From Chitinophagaceae bacterium (GTDB lineage Bacteria > Bacteroidota > Bacteroidia > Chitinophagales > Chitinophagaceae), in the NCBI GenBank assembly GCA_947381435.1, contig CANCVE010000007.1, positions 1 to 64,000 on the forward strand: DNA of 64,000 bases. The letters run 5' to 3'. Of this stretch, positions 56,793 to 64,000 are shown in pieces. The position numbers and the translations under genes were made by a program. Every line of letters begins with the position of its first letter. The first letter of the stretch is position 1. Under the pieces are notes generated by a model. That model was not told where the DNA came from and made no database searches. It saw nothing but the letters and a program-made list of their open reading frames with translations.

Positions 56793-58341
56793 TTGAATTT
56801 GAATTATCTTGAGTACTATTATTACCAGCAGTCATTAATGAAGCAGTGTTGGCATCAATTCCAAATAATATCTGAATGGTGTTTGACCTCGCTTCATCAC
56901 TCAATCCGGCAGATGTCAATACATTAACAAGGCTTTCAACACCACCCACACCAATAATGCTTGCTAATGGGACATCTGTCTTTTTTAAGTCGGATGCTCT
57001 TATGTCTCCATCCGCTCCAATCCCTGGCCTTCCTAATGACTCTAGCCATTGGTTATGCGTAATTAATCCTGCCTCAAATTCAATTTTCAAAGCTTGATTA
57101 AGGATTAGTTTTGCAGTCGCTCGCTTAACATCATCTTCCTGCAATGCAGGTAGATGAGTAAAATCAGTAGTTATTTTTAATCCTAAAGATTCCAATCCTA
57201 GCAATGCTCCAAGTTGCTCATCATCGCTATCGCAATCGGGAATGATTGCATTTGTATAGAGGTTTCTTTCTGCAATATCTTGATTATCAAACTTTGCATC
57301 AACCAATCCCATTAAATAAGGAGGATAGTTTAACTGGTCGCAGATAATCTTTGCGTCTTGGAGTTCACCTTCTAATAATTGTAATTCCTGAACATTGAAT
57401 CCAACTGTTTGAAGCTTCAGTTTAGCATCAGTAATGATTGCTTTTCGCTGTCCAGACATGATACCGTACTGAAGAAAGTCTTTGTGTAATTCTTCTTTTG
57501 CATCTGAATCAATTGGAAATAACCCTTGCTCTGGGTTATCTGCACTATCATTTGTTAATAGCCATTGTGGGCCACGCTCCTGAGTAAGACTACCACGACT
57601 ATTTAAAGAAGATATAAGGTTGTTGATTGGCTTCTCGATTGCAAATAGTCTTGAATCTGGAAGGTGCAAGGAAACATTATTAGTGTTGCCATTATACATG
57701 TAAGTACCGGTACTTATCTGATTTTCTTTGATGAAGAAAACTGAATCAGTATTCAGATAAACTGAATGCCCCATGTAAGTAAGCAATATGGAAGTAAAAG
57801 GCTTGGCGTCGGACTCATAAAACAGGTTGGTGTTCGTTTGAGCCAATATCATCCAAGGTGGCAAGTTCCAAAGCTTCCATTTGCTAAAATCATTCTCAAA
57901 TCCTACTGGCTTGATGACCAGTACCGGGCAATATCCATAAATCTGTTTGTATACTGATTGTTGAGCCTTGAATTGTTTGCCACTCTGTATAGGGTTTGGT
58001 TTCTTTAAAAGCTTTCTGAGCGCAATAGCTTGTGTAGTAGTAGCCTCTTGATTATTCTCATCAACTACCTTGGTAACACCATTGATTATGCAGCTTGCTT
58101 TTTTGTTGATGATACTCGAAACTACAGGGCATTGCTGATAAGCAACTAATGATGAATTGAAGTTTCCCCAGATGAAAGCCTTATCAGCTCCATTAACACC
58201 AAAGAAAAAAGAACCATTACGATATCGTGATGGTTGTATGAGTTCTGACTCAACAGACTTGGTATTAATGGCAGCTATTTTGATTGCATTGCCAATATTA
58301 CCCTTCATTAATTCTTTGCCTGCGGCTGCGAATTTGCTCAT
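56785..58341 (-). CDS. Portal protein
   Basis: A 518-residue protein in the position between terminase and capsid protease. Features in common with phage portals are the N-terminal PVVSSIINKKASCIING segment, the central helical part (LFAIEKPINNLISSLNSRG), and the long C-terminal helices ahead of a flexible Asn/Ser-rich tail. The 18-bp palindrome lies 19 bp upstream, so the head operon may start here in addition to read-through from terminase. Confidence 0.85.
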   Translation of the reverse strand: MSKFAAAGKELMKGNIGNAIKIAAINTKSVESELIQPSRYRNGSFFFGVNGADKAFIWGNFNSSLVAYQQCPVVSSIINKKASCIINGVTKVVDENNQEATTTQAIALRKLLKKPNPIQSGKQFKAQQSVYKQIYGYCPVLVIKPVGFENDFSKWKLWNLPPWMILAQTNTNLFYESDAKPFTSILLTYMGHSVYLNTDSVFFIKENQISTGTYMYNGNTNNVSLHLPDSRLFAIEKPINNLISSLNSRGSLTQERGPQWLLTNDSADNPEQGLFPIDSDAKEELHKDFLQYGIMSGQRKAIITDAKLKLQTVGFNVQELQLLEGELQDAKIICDQLNYPPYLMGLVDAKFDNQDIAERNLYTNAIIPDCDSDDEQLGALLGLESLGLKITTDFTHLPALQEDDVKRATAKLILNQALKIEFEAGLITHNQWLESLGRPGIGADGDIRASDLKKTDVPLASIIGVGGVESLVNVLTSAGLSDEARSNTIQILFGIDANTASLMTAGNNSTQDNSNSNG

Positions 58342-58360
58342 TTGAAAATAAAGATAGGAT

Positions 58361-58378
58361 GTAAATATAATGTTTACT
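58361..58378 (-). promoter_or_regulatory. 18-bp phage regulatory element, copy 2 (portal gene)
   Basis: GTAAATATAATGTTTACT, 19 bp upstream of the portal ATG, identical to the other two copies. On the minus strand TATCTTTA a few bases closer to the gene resembles a -7 box. Confidence 0.75.
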
Positions 58379-58424
58379 ATTTAAAACATATTCACAAGTG
58401 TTTAAAAGTTGGAATTAGCAAGAT

Positions 58425-59723
58425 TTATTCGTCTTCTTTGCTATCATCTTTTCCAGAATATCTCATTCCAAATGTGAAATTGAAGTACCTTATCGCTGCG
58501 AGCGCGTGATCAGGCATCCCATCAATTGGAATGTTTGTTGTCACCTCATCACCAGTGAGCTGGTCTATAGCCGTCTGCCATATGTAAGTTTCTAGTTCTG
58601 CCTCAAGCTCTGGAGAATCTATGTAGTAGTTTTCGCATTCCTTAACCTTACTTATACTCATAATGACAGAGTTAGGCCCTTTGCGAGCCATACGATAAGG
58701 GATGCCAAGTTTTCTTAACCCATTACTATAGTTCTTATCATGATCGCCCCAAACTAGGGTAGAAGTAGTACATCCGTTTTCTTTAAGTATATCAGCCATG
58801 TACCTAAACACCGACTTTTCTCTCCACTTGTTTAATTCGTCAAGGTTTTCTTTTGATTGGCTTTTATTATAACACTCCTGGGCTTCTCTTGCTTTAGTTT
58901 GTATTAGTTCCAGAATTTCACTTTCAGATTTATAGAGAAGAACTTTGTAATATCTCTTCCTGCCATCATACCAAACTTTTACTATGGCTGTCTTATCGCT
59001 GGTATAGCCTATGTCTATTCCAAAGCCAAATGGTAGGCCATCAGGAATTGAAGTAACTTTAGTAAAGTGGAATATCTTGCCTTTTACCTTGCCAGTCTTG
59101 CCCCTTGCGTAAACTAGCCATAATTCAGGATCCTTAATCCCTTCAATCTTTTCATGATCATCTTTAGTCAGAAAACAATTATGCCGGTGGTCAGAAATGA
59201 TTAGCTCAACTGTGGCTGATAATTCATTTGTTTCAGGTATGGTTCCAATTAGTTTCTTATTAGCCCAGAAAGGAGCTGAAGGATTATAATCAAGGAATAT
59301 TTGTTTTTTAGTTCTAATAGCAAGCTGCCAAAATACTTTCCAATTGATACCATTGGCTTCATTGATGAAAAGGTAATCCCTTTTACCATTCTTTGCAGAC
59401 TGCTCATCAAGGTTTGATATAAACTCAATCAATGAACCGTTTTTAAAATGAATGATACGTTCGCTTTTGTTCCAGTCTTTTACATAATGCTTTAGCTCTT
59501 CTGTATTGGAGTAGATATTTTCTGCATCACGATATGCACCTTTTTTAAGGTTGGGAATGGATTCCCCGGTAATGGTTATAATTATCCTCCTATTTAGTAT
59601 TGCATACAAAAAAAGAAGCTGTACAATAGAGTAGGTTTTTGAACTTGAAGTACCTCCCTGATTAATTACAACCTTCGCCTTTGAATTTTTGTTGGCATAA
59701 AAAACAGGTGTACAATTAAACAT
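58425..59723 (-). CDS. terL: Terminase large subunit
   Basis: A 432-residue packaging motor. The ATPase has Walker A-like GGTSSSKT at 23-30 and Walker B LFINEANG with catalytic E122. The RNase H-like nuclease half starts at about residue 230 (GFGIDIGYTSDKTAIVKV) and includes WGDHDKNYSNGLRK near 330. The layout fits PBSX/phage_terminase_3-type proteins. It lies between the small subunit and the portal. Confidence 0.9.
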   Translation of the reverse strand: MFNCTPVFYANKNSKAKVVINQGGTSSSKTYSIVQLLFLYAILNRRIIITITGESIPNLKKGAYRDAENIYSNTEELKHYVKDWNKSERIIHFKNGSLIEFISNLDEQSAKNGKRDYLFINEANGINWKVFWQLAIRTKKQIFLDYNPSAPFWANKKLIGTIPETNELSATVELIISDHRHNCFLTKDDHEKIEGIKDPELWLVYARGKTGKVKGKIFHFTKVTSIPDGLPFGFGIDIGYTSDKTAIVKVWYDGRKRYYKVLLYKSESEILELIQTKAREAQECYNKSQSKENLDELNKWREKSVFRYMADILKENGCTTSTLVWGDHDKNYSNGLRKLGIPYRMARKGPNSVIMSISKVKECENYYIDSPELEAELETYIWQTAIDQLTGDEVTTNIPIDGMPDHALAAIRYFNFTFGMRYSGKDDSKEDE

Positions 59724-59727
59724 AGAA

Positions 59728-60189
59728 TCAGTTTATGTCGTCTTCTGACCTTGCAAGTGGCGGCCCATCTGAATATATATTGATTTGTGGGATAGGCATT
59801 TGTACATCGTTGCCATCCGTATCAGTTAAAGAAATTTTTGAAGGCATTCTTAAGCCCTCCAAAAGAATTATTTCTTTTTCAACAGCCATCAATGCCCTCA
59901 CGCCTCCTGGTGTTTTCTTAAATTCATCAGACATATTCCTTTTAATCTGCTGAAGCTCTACAACTTTCAATGCCCTTTTTTGCTCCAGCTTCATCTCTGG
60001 CATTTCTGTCCATAAATCTCTAGCCTGTTGTAGGTATCGCTCTGCCTGTCTTTGACTTGTACACCATTTATGATTAAGTATTTGTCTGATAATAAGTGAA
60101 GACTGCACACCTTCAACTATCCATCCTTGTACAATGAATAAGCGTCGTAAAAACTCTGTTTTATCAGTCTTAACTTTACTATTAGCCAC
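59728..60189 (-). CDS. Terminase small subunit-like protein
   Basis: A 153-residue, helical protein (SLIIRQILNHKWCTSQRQAERYL as a likely helix-turn-helix) directly before terL, as expected for the DNA-recognition subunit of the packaging motor. It overlaps the previous gene by 8 bp. The family is not certain. Confidence 0.65.
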   Translation of the reverse strand: MANSKVKTDKTEFLRRLFIVQGWIVEGVQSSLIIRQILNHKWCTSQRQAERYLQQARDLWTEMPEMKLEQKRALKVVELQQIKRNMSDEFKKTPGGVRALMAVEKEIILLEGLRMPSKISLTDTDGNDVQMPIPQINIYSDGPPLARSEDDIN

Positions 60190-60430
60190 TTGGATACATT
60201 TTCTTGATTACAGAAATATGCCTTTTTAATTCAATCGTTCTATCTCTAAGTTTTATTGCCTCGCGTTCTCTCATTCTTCTGATTTCAGGATCAGAATCTT
60301 GTATTGGCTGGGGATCATATGCTGTCAATGCATCTTCATTGATGCTTTTTTCATTTTCCAAATAGGAAATTATATTTTCTACGATCTCTTTCATTAGTAA
60401 CAGCTTTTCATTAGTTGATAATTGATTCAT
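60182..60430 (-). CDS. Small unknown phage protein
   Basis: An 82-residue acidic, helical protein (LLMKEIVENIISYLENEKS). It overlaps the methyltransferase gene by 20 bp and the terminase small subunit gene by 8 bp, so it belongs to the packaging operon. No family recognised. Confidence 0.5.
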   Translation of the reverse strand: MNQLSTNEKLLLMKEIVENIISYLENEKSINEDALTAYDPQPIQDSDPEIRRMREREAIKLRDRTIELKRHISVIKKMYPSG

Positions 60431-61859
60431 TCTTGAAGTCCCCGATTGTTAAGTTGCCATTTAAATGGGCGAAATTAACATCAATGCCTTTTTTGTTACA
60501 ATATGAAATGAACCTTACTATTGCTGATTGAACATATTTTGGCTCTATCTCTGTGAAGCGTCCAAATCTTTTGGTATGTTCACATGCTATAAGACAGGTA
60601 CCACTACCCAAAAACCAATCAATTACAATATCACCTTCATTTGTAGTGTCCAGAATCGCATCTGCAATCATTACCACTGGTTTGGGTGTTGGGTGGTTCT
60701 TTAACTCCAACCGATCAGGATTAGCAGTGGAAGTAGCAGATGGGTATCGCCATACATTTGTCCTGATTCTTTTCTCCAATGCCAGGTGTGATAGATGCTT
60801 TACTTCATCACCACCATTCTTGAAGATATAGCATAGTTCATTTTCATTCTTATAGAATCCGCCAAAGTCTACAATATCATTATTCCATAGATGCTTGGAA
60901 TTTACATCATTGAATATGAAACAGAGTTCATGCTGGGCACGGTAAAAAGAACCATTCGCCATCATGTCTTTTACCCATACACAAACCTGTTTTGGTTCTG
61001 GATTATCATATATCCTTCTTGCAGCTTCTGTCATGTGCCACATGTGACGGAAATCCATGAAAATATAATGGATGGCACCAGCAACAGAATTATCCTTGCT
61101 TCGCATCATTATCAATGCCAGGAACTCCACAAACTCATCGTGACTCATTTCACCAGCACCCATAGCGAAATTGGTGTGTCTCTTCTCTTCCTTGTTTGTG
61201 AAAAAGTTGGCAGGAAGATTATAAGGTGGGTCACAGTTGACAATGCGTGCCTTGTCATCCTGCATCAAAGCTCTTACATCGCTCTCTTCACGGAAGCTTC
61301 CACATATTATCCTATGGCCATTAATTTCGAATATATCACCAGCTTTCACGATTGGCTCTAACGGGATTTGCGCTTCTGGCTCTTCTCCATTATTCACATC
61401 AAACAAATCGAAGTTCTGCTCAAATCTTTCATTGCTAAAGTCTGGTAATTGTATTACATCCTTCAAATCAGGAAATGACAGATTGAACTTCTCTATGTAG
61501 TTATACAATCCCTGATGGGTTATCTTTGCATAAGCGGAAGAATACACTAATACAAGTTCTGCCGCTTCATTAATGTCGGCACAAGTAATGAACGTTGCCG
61601 GTAATAAGTTAGGAACTTCAACGCCGTTTGCTTTTGCTTTCAATAAGTCCATCCATCTATGCTTGCCATCTAAGCAATAGATGGATTCACCATCCTGCCA
61701 AACTTTAAATGGATCAACAAACTGATATTTAAGTATTGATTCTAGCAACTTCTTGTCACCATCTTTTATCCACTCTTTGAAATCATCATCCTGAATGAAT
61801 TTTAATTTTTGCCACTCAATTGCTTCTGTCTTTTTAATCCTAGATTGTATTGCTTCCAT
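60411..61859 (-). CDS. ParB-like / DNA methyltransferase fusion
   Basis: A 482-residue protein. Residues about 20-150 are a ParB/Srx-like domain (VDPFKVWQDGESIYCLDGKHRW). The methyltransferase half has catalytic DPPY at 210-213 before the AdoMet motif DWFLGSGTCLIAC at 414-426, the order of beta-class N6-adenine or N4-cytosine enzymes. Such fusions are frequent phage modification genes that protect DNA from host restriction. It starts the packaging operon and has the 18-bp palindrome upstream. Confidence 0.87.
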   Translation of the reverse strand: MEAIQSRIKKTEAIEWQKLKFIQDDDFKEWIKDGDKKLLESILKYQFVDPFKVWQDGESIYCLDGKHRWMDLLKAKANGVEVPNLLPATFITCADINEAAELVLVYSSAYAKITHQGLYNYIEKFNLSFPDLKDVIQLPDFSNERFEQNFDLFDVNNGEEPEAQIPLEPIVKAGDIFEINGHRIICGSFREESDVRALMQDDKARIVNCDPPYNLPANFFTNKEEKRHTNFAMGAGEMSHDEFVEFLALIMMRSKDNSVAGAIHYIFMDFRHMWHMTEAARRIYDNPEPKQVCVWVKDMMANGSFYRAQHELCFIFNDVNSKHLWNNDIVDFGGFYKNENELCYIFKNGGDEVKHLSHLALEKRIRTNVWRYPSATSTANPDRLELKNHPTPKPVVMIADAILDTTNEGDIVIDWFLGSGTCLIACEHTKRFGRFTEIEPKYVQSAIVRFISYCNKKGIDVNFAHLNGNLTIGDFKNESIIN

Positions 61860-61879
61860 TAATTACGTCTTATTATGTC

Positions 61880-61903
61880 ACAAATGTAAATATAATGTTT
61901 ACT
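61880..61903 (-). promoter_or_regulatory. 18-bp phage element, copy 3, plus -7 box (methyltransferase)
   Basis: GTAAATATAATGTTTACT is at 61886-61903, 26 bp upstream of the methyltransferase ATG. On the minus strand its last three bases run into TACATTTG (61881-61888), a perfect -7 box, the clearest sign that the element acts at a promoter. Confidence 0.75.
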
Positions 61904-61919
61904 TTTTTTGGCATTAAAA

Positions 61920-61948
61920 AACCTGCCTGTTTTTAAAGCAGACAGGTT
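61920..61948 (-). terminator. Terminator before the packaging operon
   Basis: AACCTGTCTG and CAGGCAGGTT (minus strand, one T-G pair) are followed by TTTTTT. It ends the upstream amidoligase transcript and insulates the copy-3 promoter. Confidence 0.8.
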
Positions 61949-61973
61949 AGTATTATATAAAACATGCGTGGGG

Positions 61974-62201
61974 TTACAAAATTGAAATATGTTTATGCTT
62001 TAATAAGTCCTCAAAGAAGTCCATTTCATTTGTGGCGCGGATATCTTTATCCGATGCAATCACAGCACGCCGGGCATAATTCAGCATGTACTCACTATTA
62101 TTATCCTCCCTAGTAAAAGACATCTCACGCATGACAGTAACCATTTCAAGATAGTTGTCAACCGTCACCACTGTTCCATTATCGCTGAATTTTACCGTCA
62201 T
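61974..62201 (-). CDS. Small unknown phage protein
   Basis: A 75-residue protein. The ATG at 62201 (MTVKFSDNGTVVTVDNYLEM) is chosen over one 25 codons upstream because the longer form would overlap the amidoligase gene by 53 bp. No family recognised. It is the last gene before a terminator. Confidence 0.5.
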   Translation of the reverse strand: MTVKFSDNGTVVTVDNYLEMVTVMREMSFTREDNNSEYMLNYARRAVIASDKDIRATNEMDFFEDLLKHKHISIL

Positions 62202-62223
62202 GCGGTAAAGATAAGGCAGTTTG

Positions 62224-63159
62224 TTAAGCTGCCAAATCCACTGCCCTATCGCTGATATAATCCTGTAAGCTTTCATTTAAGAAGAAATTTATGTCGTTAG
62301 TAAATCCGTTTGCCTTAGTGTATTCAATCATCCTTGCACAAATCAATATCCAGTTCTTAATTTTAGAGAAAGTAGTTGTACCACTGTGCTGCCTGAATTC
62401 AACTGTGCCTTGTCTGGTGTAAGATTGGAAGTTCATCTTCACATACCTACTAGTAAAGATGCCAATGAAATTGCTGATTGAAGTTGCATCGTTTATTTTA
62501 TTGATAGCCAGTGTTTTGTTAGTTGCAATAGATGTGAGGCTTTTGCAATAAGTGTTGTTGTTTTTTCTCCTGCTGTCTGGAACGATTGAATCAAACTTGT
62601 CTTCAATTGCAATGTGAGTCTTTGCAAGATTCTTAATGTTGTCGATTGTCAAATCAGTGATGCCGAAATGAACATGGAACCCACAGCTGTTATTCACCTT
62701 GGCACCTGCTTTGTTTAAAGCAATTGTTGCTTTCTTGATTTGCTCAATGCCGTCCAAACCGAAAAGAACAGGACTAACAATCTCGTTACCATTACCACCT
62801 GATATAGATGAATCACTTACTACTTTCCAGTGTGAGCGGGTTGTGTGGTTATATGACTCATCAACCAATGTCAATCCTTGTTCCCTGAAGGCATTGATTA
62901 ATGCACTCCTAGTTGTACCATAAGTCTCAAGTTCGATACCAAAAGAACGGTTGAATGAGAACTCGAAAGGGAGTGCCACTACATTAGCGGGCTGTGCGGA
63001 TACTTGTTCGCACCATTTTTTCCAAATGTTATGAGCGAAGCCATAGTTGCCGTTTGTAATGAGCTCAGATACTTGAGTCCTTGTGTAACCCAAATCGAAT
63101 AGTAGAAATGCTTTTTTTGTTTTGGTAAAGTTGCTTACTAAAATTTGTTCCTGTGTCAT
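62224..63159 (-). CDS. HTH-amidoligase fusion
   Basis: A 311-residue protein. Residues about 15-50 resemble a helix-turn-helix (LFDLGYTRTQVSELITNGNY). The rest matches the amidoligase type (ATP-grasp-related COOH-NH2 ligase): FGIELE at 73-78, CGFHVHFG at 159-166 and the basic VEFRQHSGT near 265-275. Phage amidoligases are proposed to form peptide or isopeptide bonds; substrate unknown. It lies in the accessory group before the packaging operon. Confidence 0.75.
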   Translation of the reverse strand: MTQEQILVSNFTKTKKAFLLFDLGYTRTQVSELITNGNYGFAHNIWKKWCEQVSAQPANVVALPFEFSFNRSFGIELETYGTTRSALINAFREQGLTLVDESYNHTTRSHWKVVSDSSISGGNGNEIVSPVLFGLDGIEQIKKATIALNKAGAKVNNSCGFHVHFGITDLTIDNIKNLAKTHIAIEDKFDSIVPDSRRKNNNTYCKSLTSIATNKTLAINKINDATSISNFIGIFTSRYVKMNFQSYTRQGTVEFRQHSGTTTFSKIKNWILICARMIEYTKANGFTNDINFFLNESLQDYISDRAVDLAA

Positions 63160-63244
63160 ATACCCTCGTTTTTTATTACAAGGCTAAGTTAACAGCGTTC
63201 AACTAGTGTTCAAAGGCTTTATAATTCGTTAGCTTATCATTAGC

Positions 63245-63625
63245 TTAGTAGTGTATCTTCTCCTTTGTTTTGAATGGTTTCTCGCATTTTTCATCACCGA
63301 AACCCACCCATTTCCCATCAGCATCAAGTCCACGGTTGCGCAATTCAGACCAGGCTAATTCGCGTGGATCAATCTCCCCTTTCACAATCAAGGAAAGTAA
63401 TTTTGTATTTGTACATGAAAACAAGAACTTCGGGTTCTCTTCATCCGGAGTGGACGGTCCAAAACATTCTTCCATAAGTATGATATTCAATTTACTAGCT
63501 TCTACGCCGGCGGTAATCATCCTTTTCATTCGGATAAGATATGCGATATGCTCTAGTGCCTGCTTGTCTTCACCTTCATACTTTTTTGCCGCTGCGAGTA
63601 TCTCTCGTGTTGTTTTTAATTGCAT
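63245..63625 (-). CDS. Unknown 126-residue phage protein
   Basis: A mixed helical protein with no family recognised (LIRMKRMITAGVEASKLN, then DPRELAWSELRNRGLDADG). It follows the DUF3560 gene by 10 bp and precedes the amidoligase gene by 85 bp, so it belongs to the same accessory transcript. Confidence 0.55.
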   Translation of the reverse strand: MQLKTTREILAAAKKYEGEDKQALEHIAYLIRMKRMITAGVEASKLNIILMEECFGPSTPDEENPKFLFSCTNTKLLSLIVKGEIDPRELAWSELRNRGLDADGKWVGFGDEKCEKPFKTKEKIHY

Positions 63626-63635
63626 AATATCTAAT

Positions 63636-64000
63636 TTATTCTCCCCACAATTTTTTAGCTGTATTTACTTTTTCTTCCATTTCCTTCACCGCCTTAGTAG
63701 CGTAAGTTAGAGAGAATGAATGCCCCCGGGGAATCGTGCCATTTTTCAGACCTTCCTGTTTCATTTTTGCCTCTTCCAATTTGTACTCATAATACTCCAG
63801 ACTTTCAGGCATGGAAAGGTTTATGTCTTTGGCTTTACTTTCCCAATAGTCAATGCGGCTTTCATATCCTTTCGCTTTTTTATCAAACTCAATAGCTTTA
63901 TCCATTCTGTTATGGTTCCGCTCAATTAAAGCCCGGTGCCTTTTTTCAGAATGATGCCCAATCTTAATAGGTTCTGCAAGTCTCAAGAAATCAGCGCCTT
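63636..64000 (-). CDS. DUF3560-like protein, 5' end outside window
   Basis: At least 121 residues. PIKIGHHSEKRHRALIER is the conserved DUF3560 hallmark, followed by a coiled coil. The frame stays open upstream of the apparent TTG start (GADFLRLAEPIK) to the window edge, so the true start is beyond 64000. DUF3560 proteins are common on plasmids and phages of unknown function. The gene begins or continues the accessory transcript. Confidence 0.7.
   Translation of the reverse strand, partial: GADFLRLAEPIKIGHHSEKRHRALIERNHNRMDKAIEFDKKAKGYESRIDYWESKAKDINLSMPESLEYYEYKLEEAKMKQEGLKNGTIPRGHSFSLTYATKAVKEMEEKVNTAKKLWGE

Larger units (their letters stand above)
32921..64000. mobile_element. Prophage, left part (right end outside window)
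   Basis: Everything from the tRNA 3' side to the window edge reads as one siphovirus-like prophage: integrase next to a tRNA, toxin-antitoxin module, lysis cassette, tail, capsid, packaging and accessory genes, nearly all on the minus strand. The left attachment core presumably overlaps the tRNA 3' end. No second copy of that end is present in the window, so the right junction lies beyond 64000. Exact left boundary is inferred. Confidence 0.9.

Noticed and set aside
60891..61361. 156-codon open frame antisense to the methyltransferase
   Set aside because: Covered by the DPPY-containing methyltransferase gene; no recognisable features.
63270..63710. 146-codon plus-strand frame near the right edge
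   Set aside because: It is antisense to two tightly packed minus-strand genes, one with the DUF3560 hallmark.

Overview
The window comes from a low-GC member of the Bacteroidota, most likely a Chitinophagaceae-type organism. The evidence is protein-family content (type IX secretion substrates with type A and type B C-terminal sorting domains, a TSP3/OmpA outer-membrane protein, ISAon1-like transposase, BatD) and promoter-like TAnnTTTG boxes upstream of several genes. The exact genus cannot be read from the sequence.

Host part, about 1-32920. A transposase remnant at the left edge is followed by a minus-strand cell-surface cluster: an M36 metallopeptidase with a type A sorting domain, an Ig-repeat protein and a 2787-residue giant protein, both with type B (gliding-motility type) C-termini, and an OmpA/TSP3 barrel protein. 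Then come housekeeping genes: rny, pgk, a BatD-like protein, an SF1 helicase, a GH1 glycosidase, dnaE, a RadC-family protein, prs and a CAU-decoding tRNA. The intergenic gaps here are unusually structured. Three hold tandem arrays of 21-22 bp period with unrelated sequences, each lying upstream of a gene. Two hold copies of a 92-bp element with terminal inverted repeats, one of them flanked by an 8-bp direct repeat. A long inverted repeat precedes dnaE.

Prophage part, about 32921-64000 and continuing off the right edge. A tyrosine integrase sits directly downstream of the tRNA. After it come a HicAB toxin-antitoxin module and then, all on the minus strand, a siphovirus-like late region. In order of transcription (right to left) this carries an early or accessory group (DUF3560 protein, HTH-amidoligase), a ParB-methyltransferase, small and large terminase, portal, a DUF2829/Tad2-like protein, prohead protease with a zinc ribbon, HK97-fold capsid, connectors, major tail protein, tape measure, Ig-decorated tail-tip protein, two fibre proteins, and a lysis cassette (two small membrane proteins, a probable unimolecular spanin, endolysin, secreted nuclease).

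The observation most likely to be new is an identical 18-bp imperfect palindrome, GTAAATATAATGTTTACT, 14-26 bp before the start codons of exactly three prophage genes: methyltransferase, portal and fibre. It looks like a shared phage promoter or operator that divides the late region into units. Other points of interest are the intergenic helical-period arrays, the Tad2-like anti-Thoeris candidate, the u-spanin candidate and several Sec-exported proteins encoded inside the structural operon.
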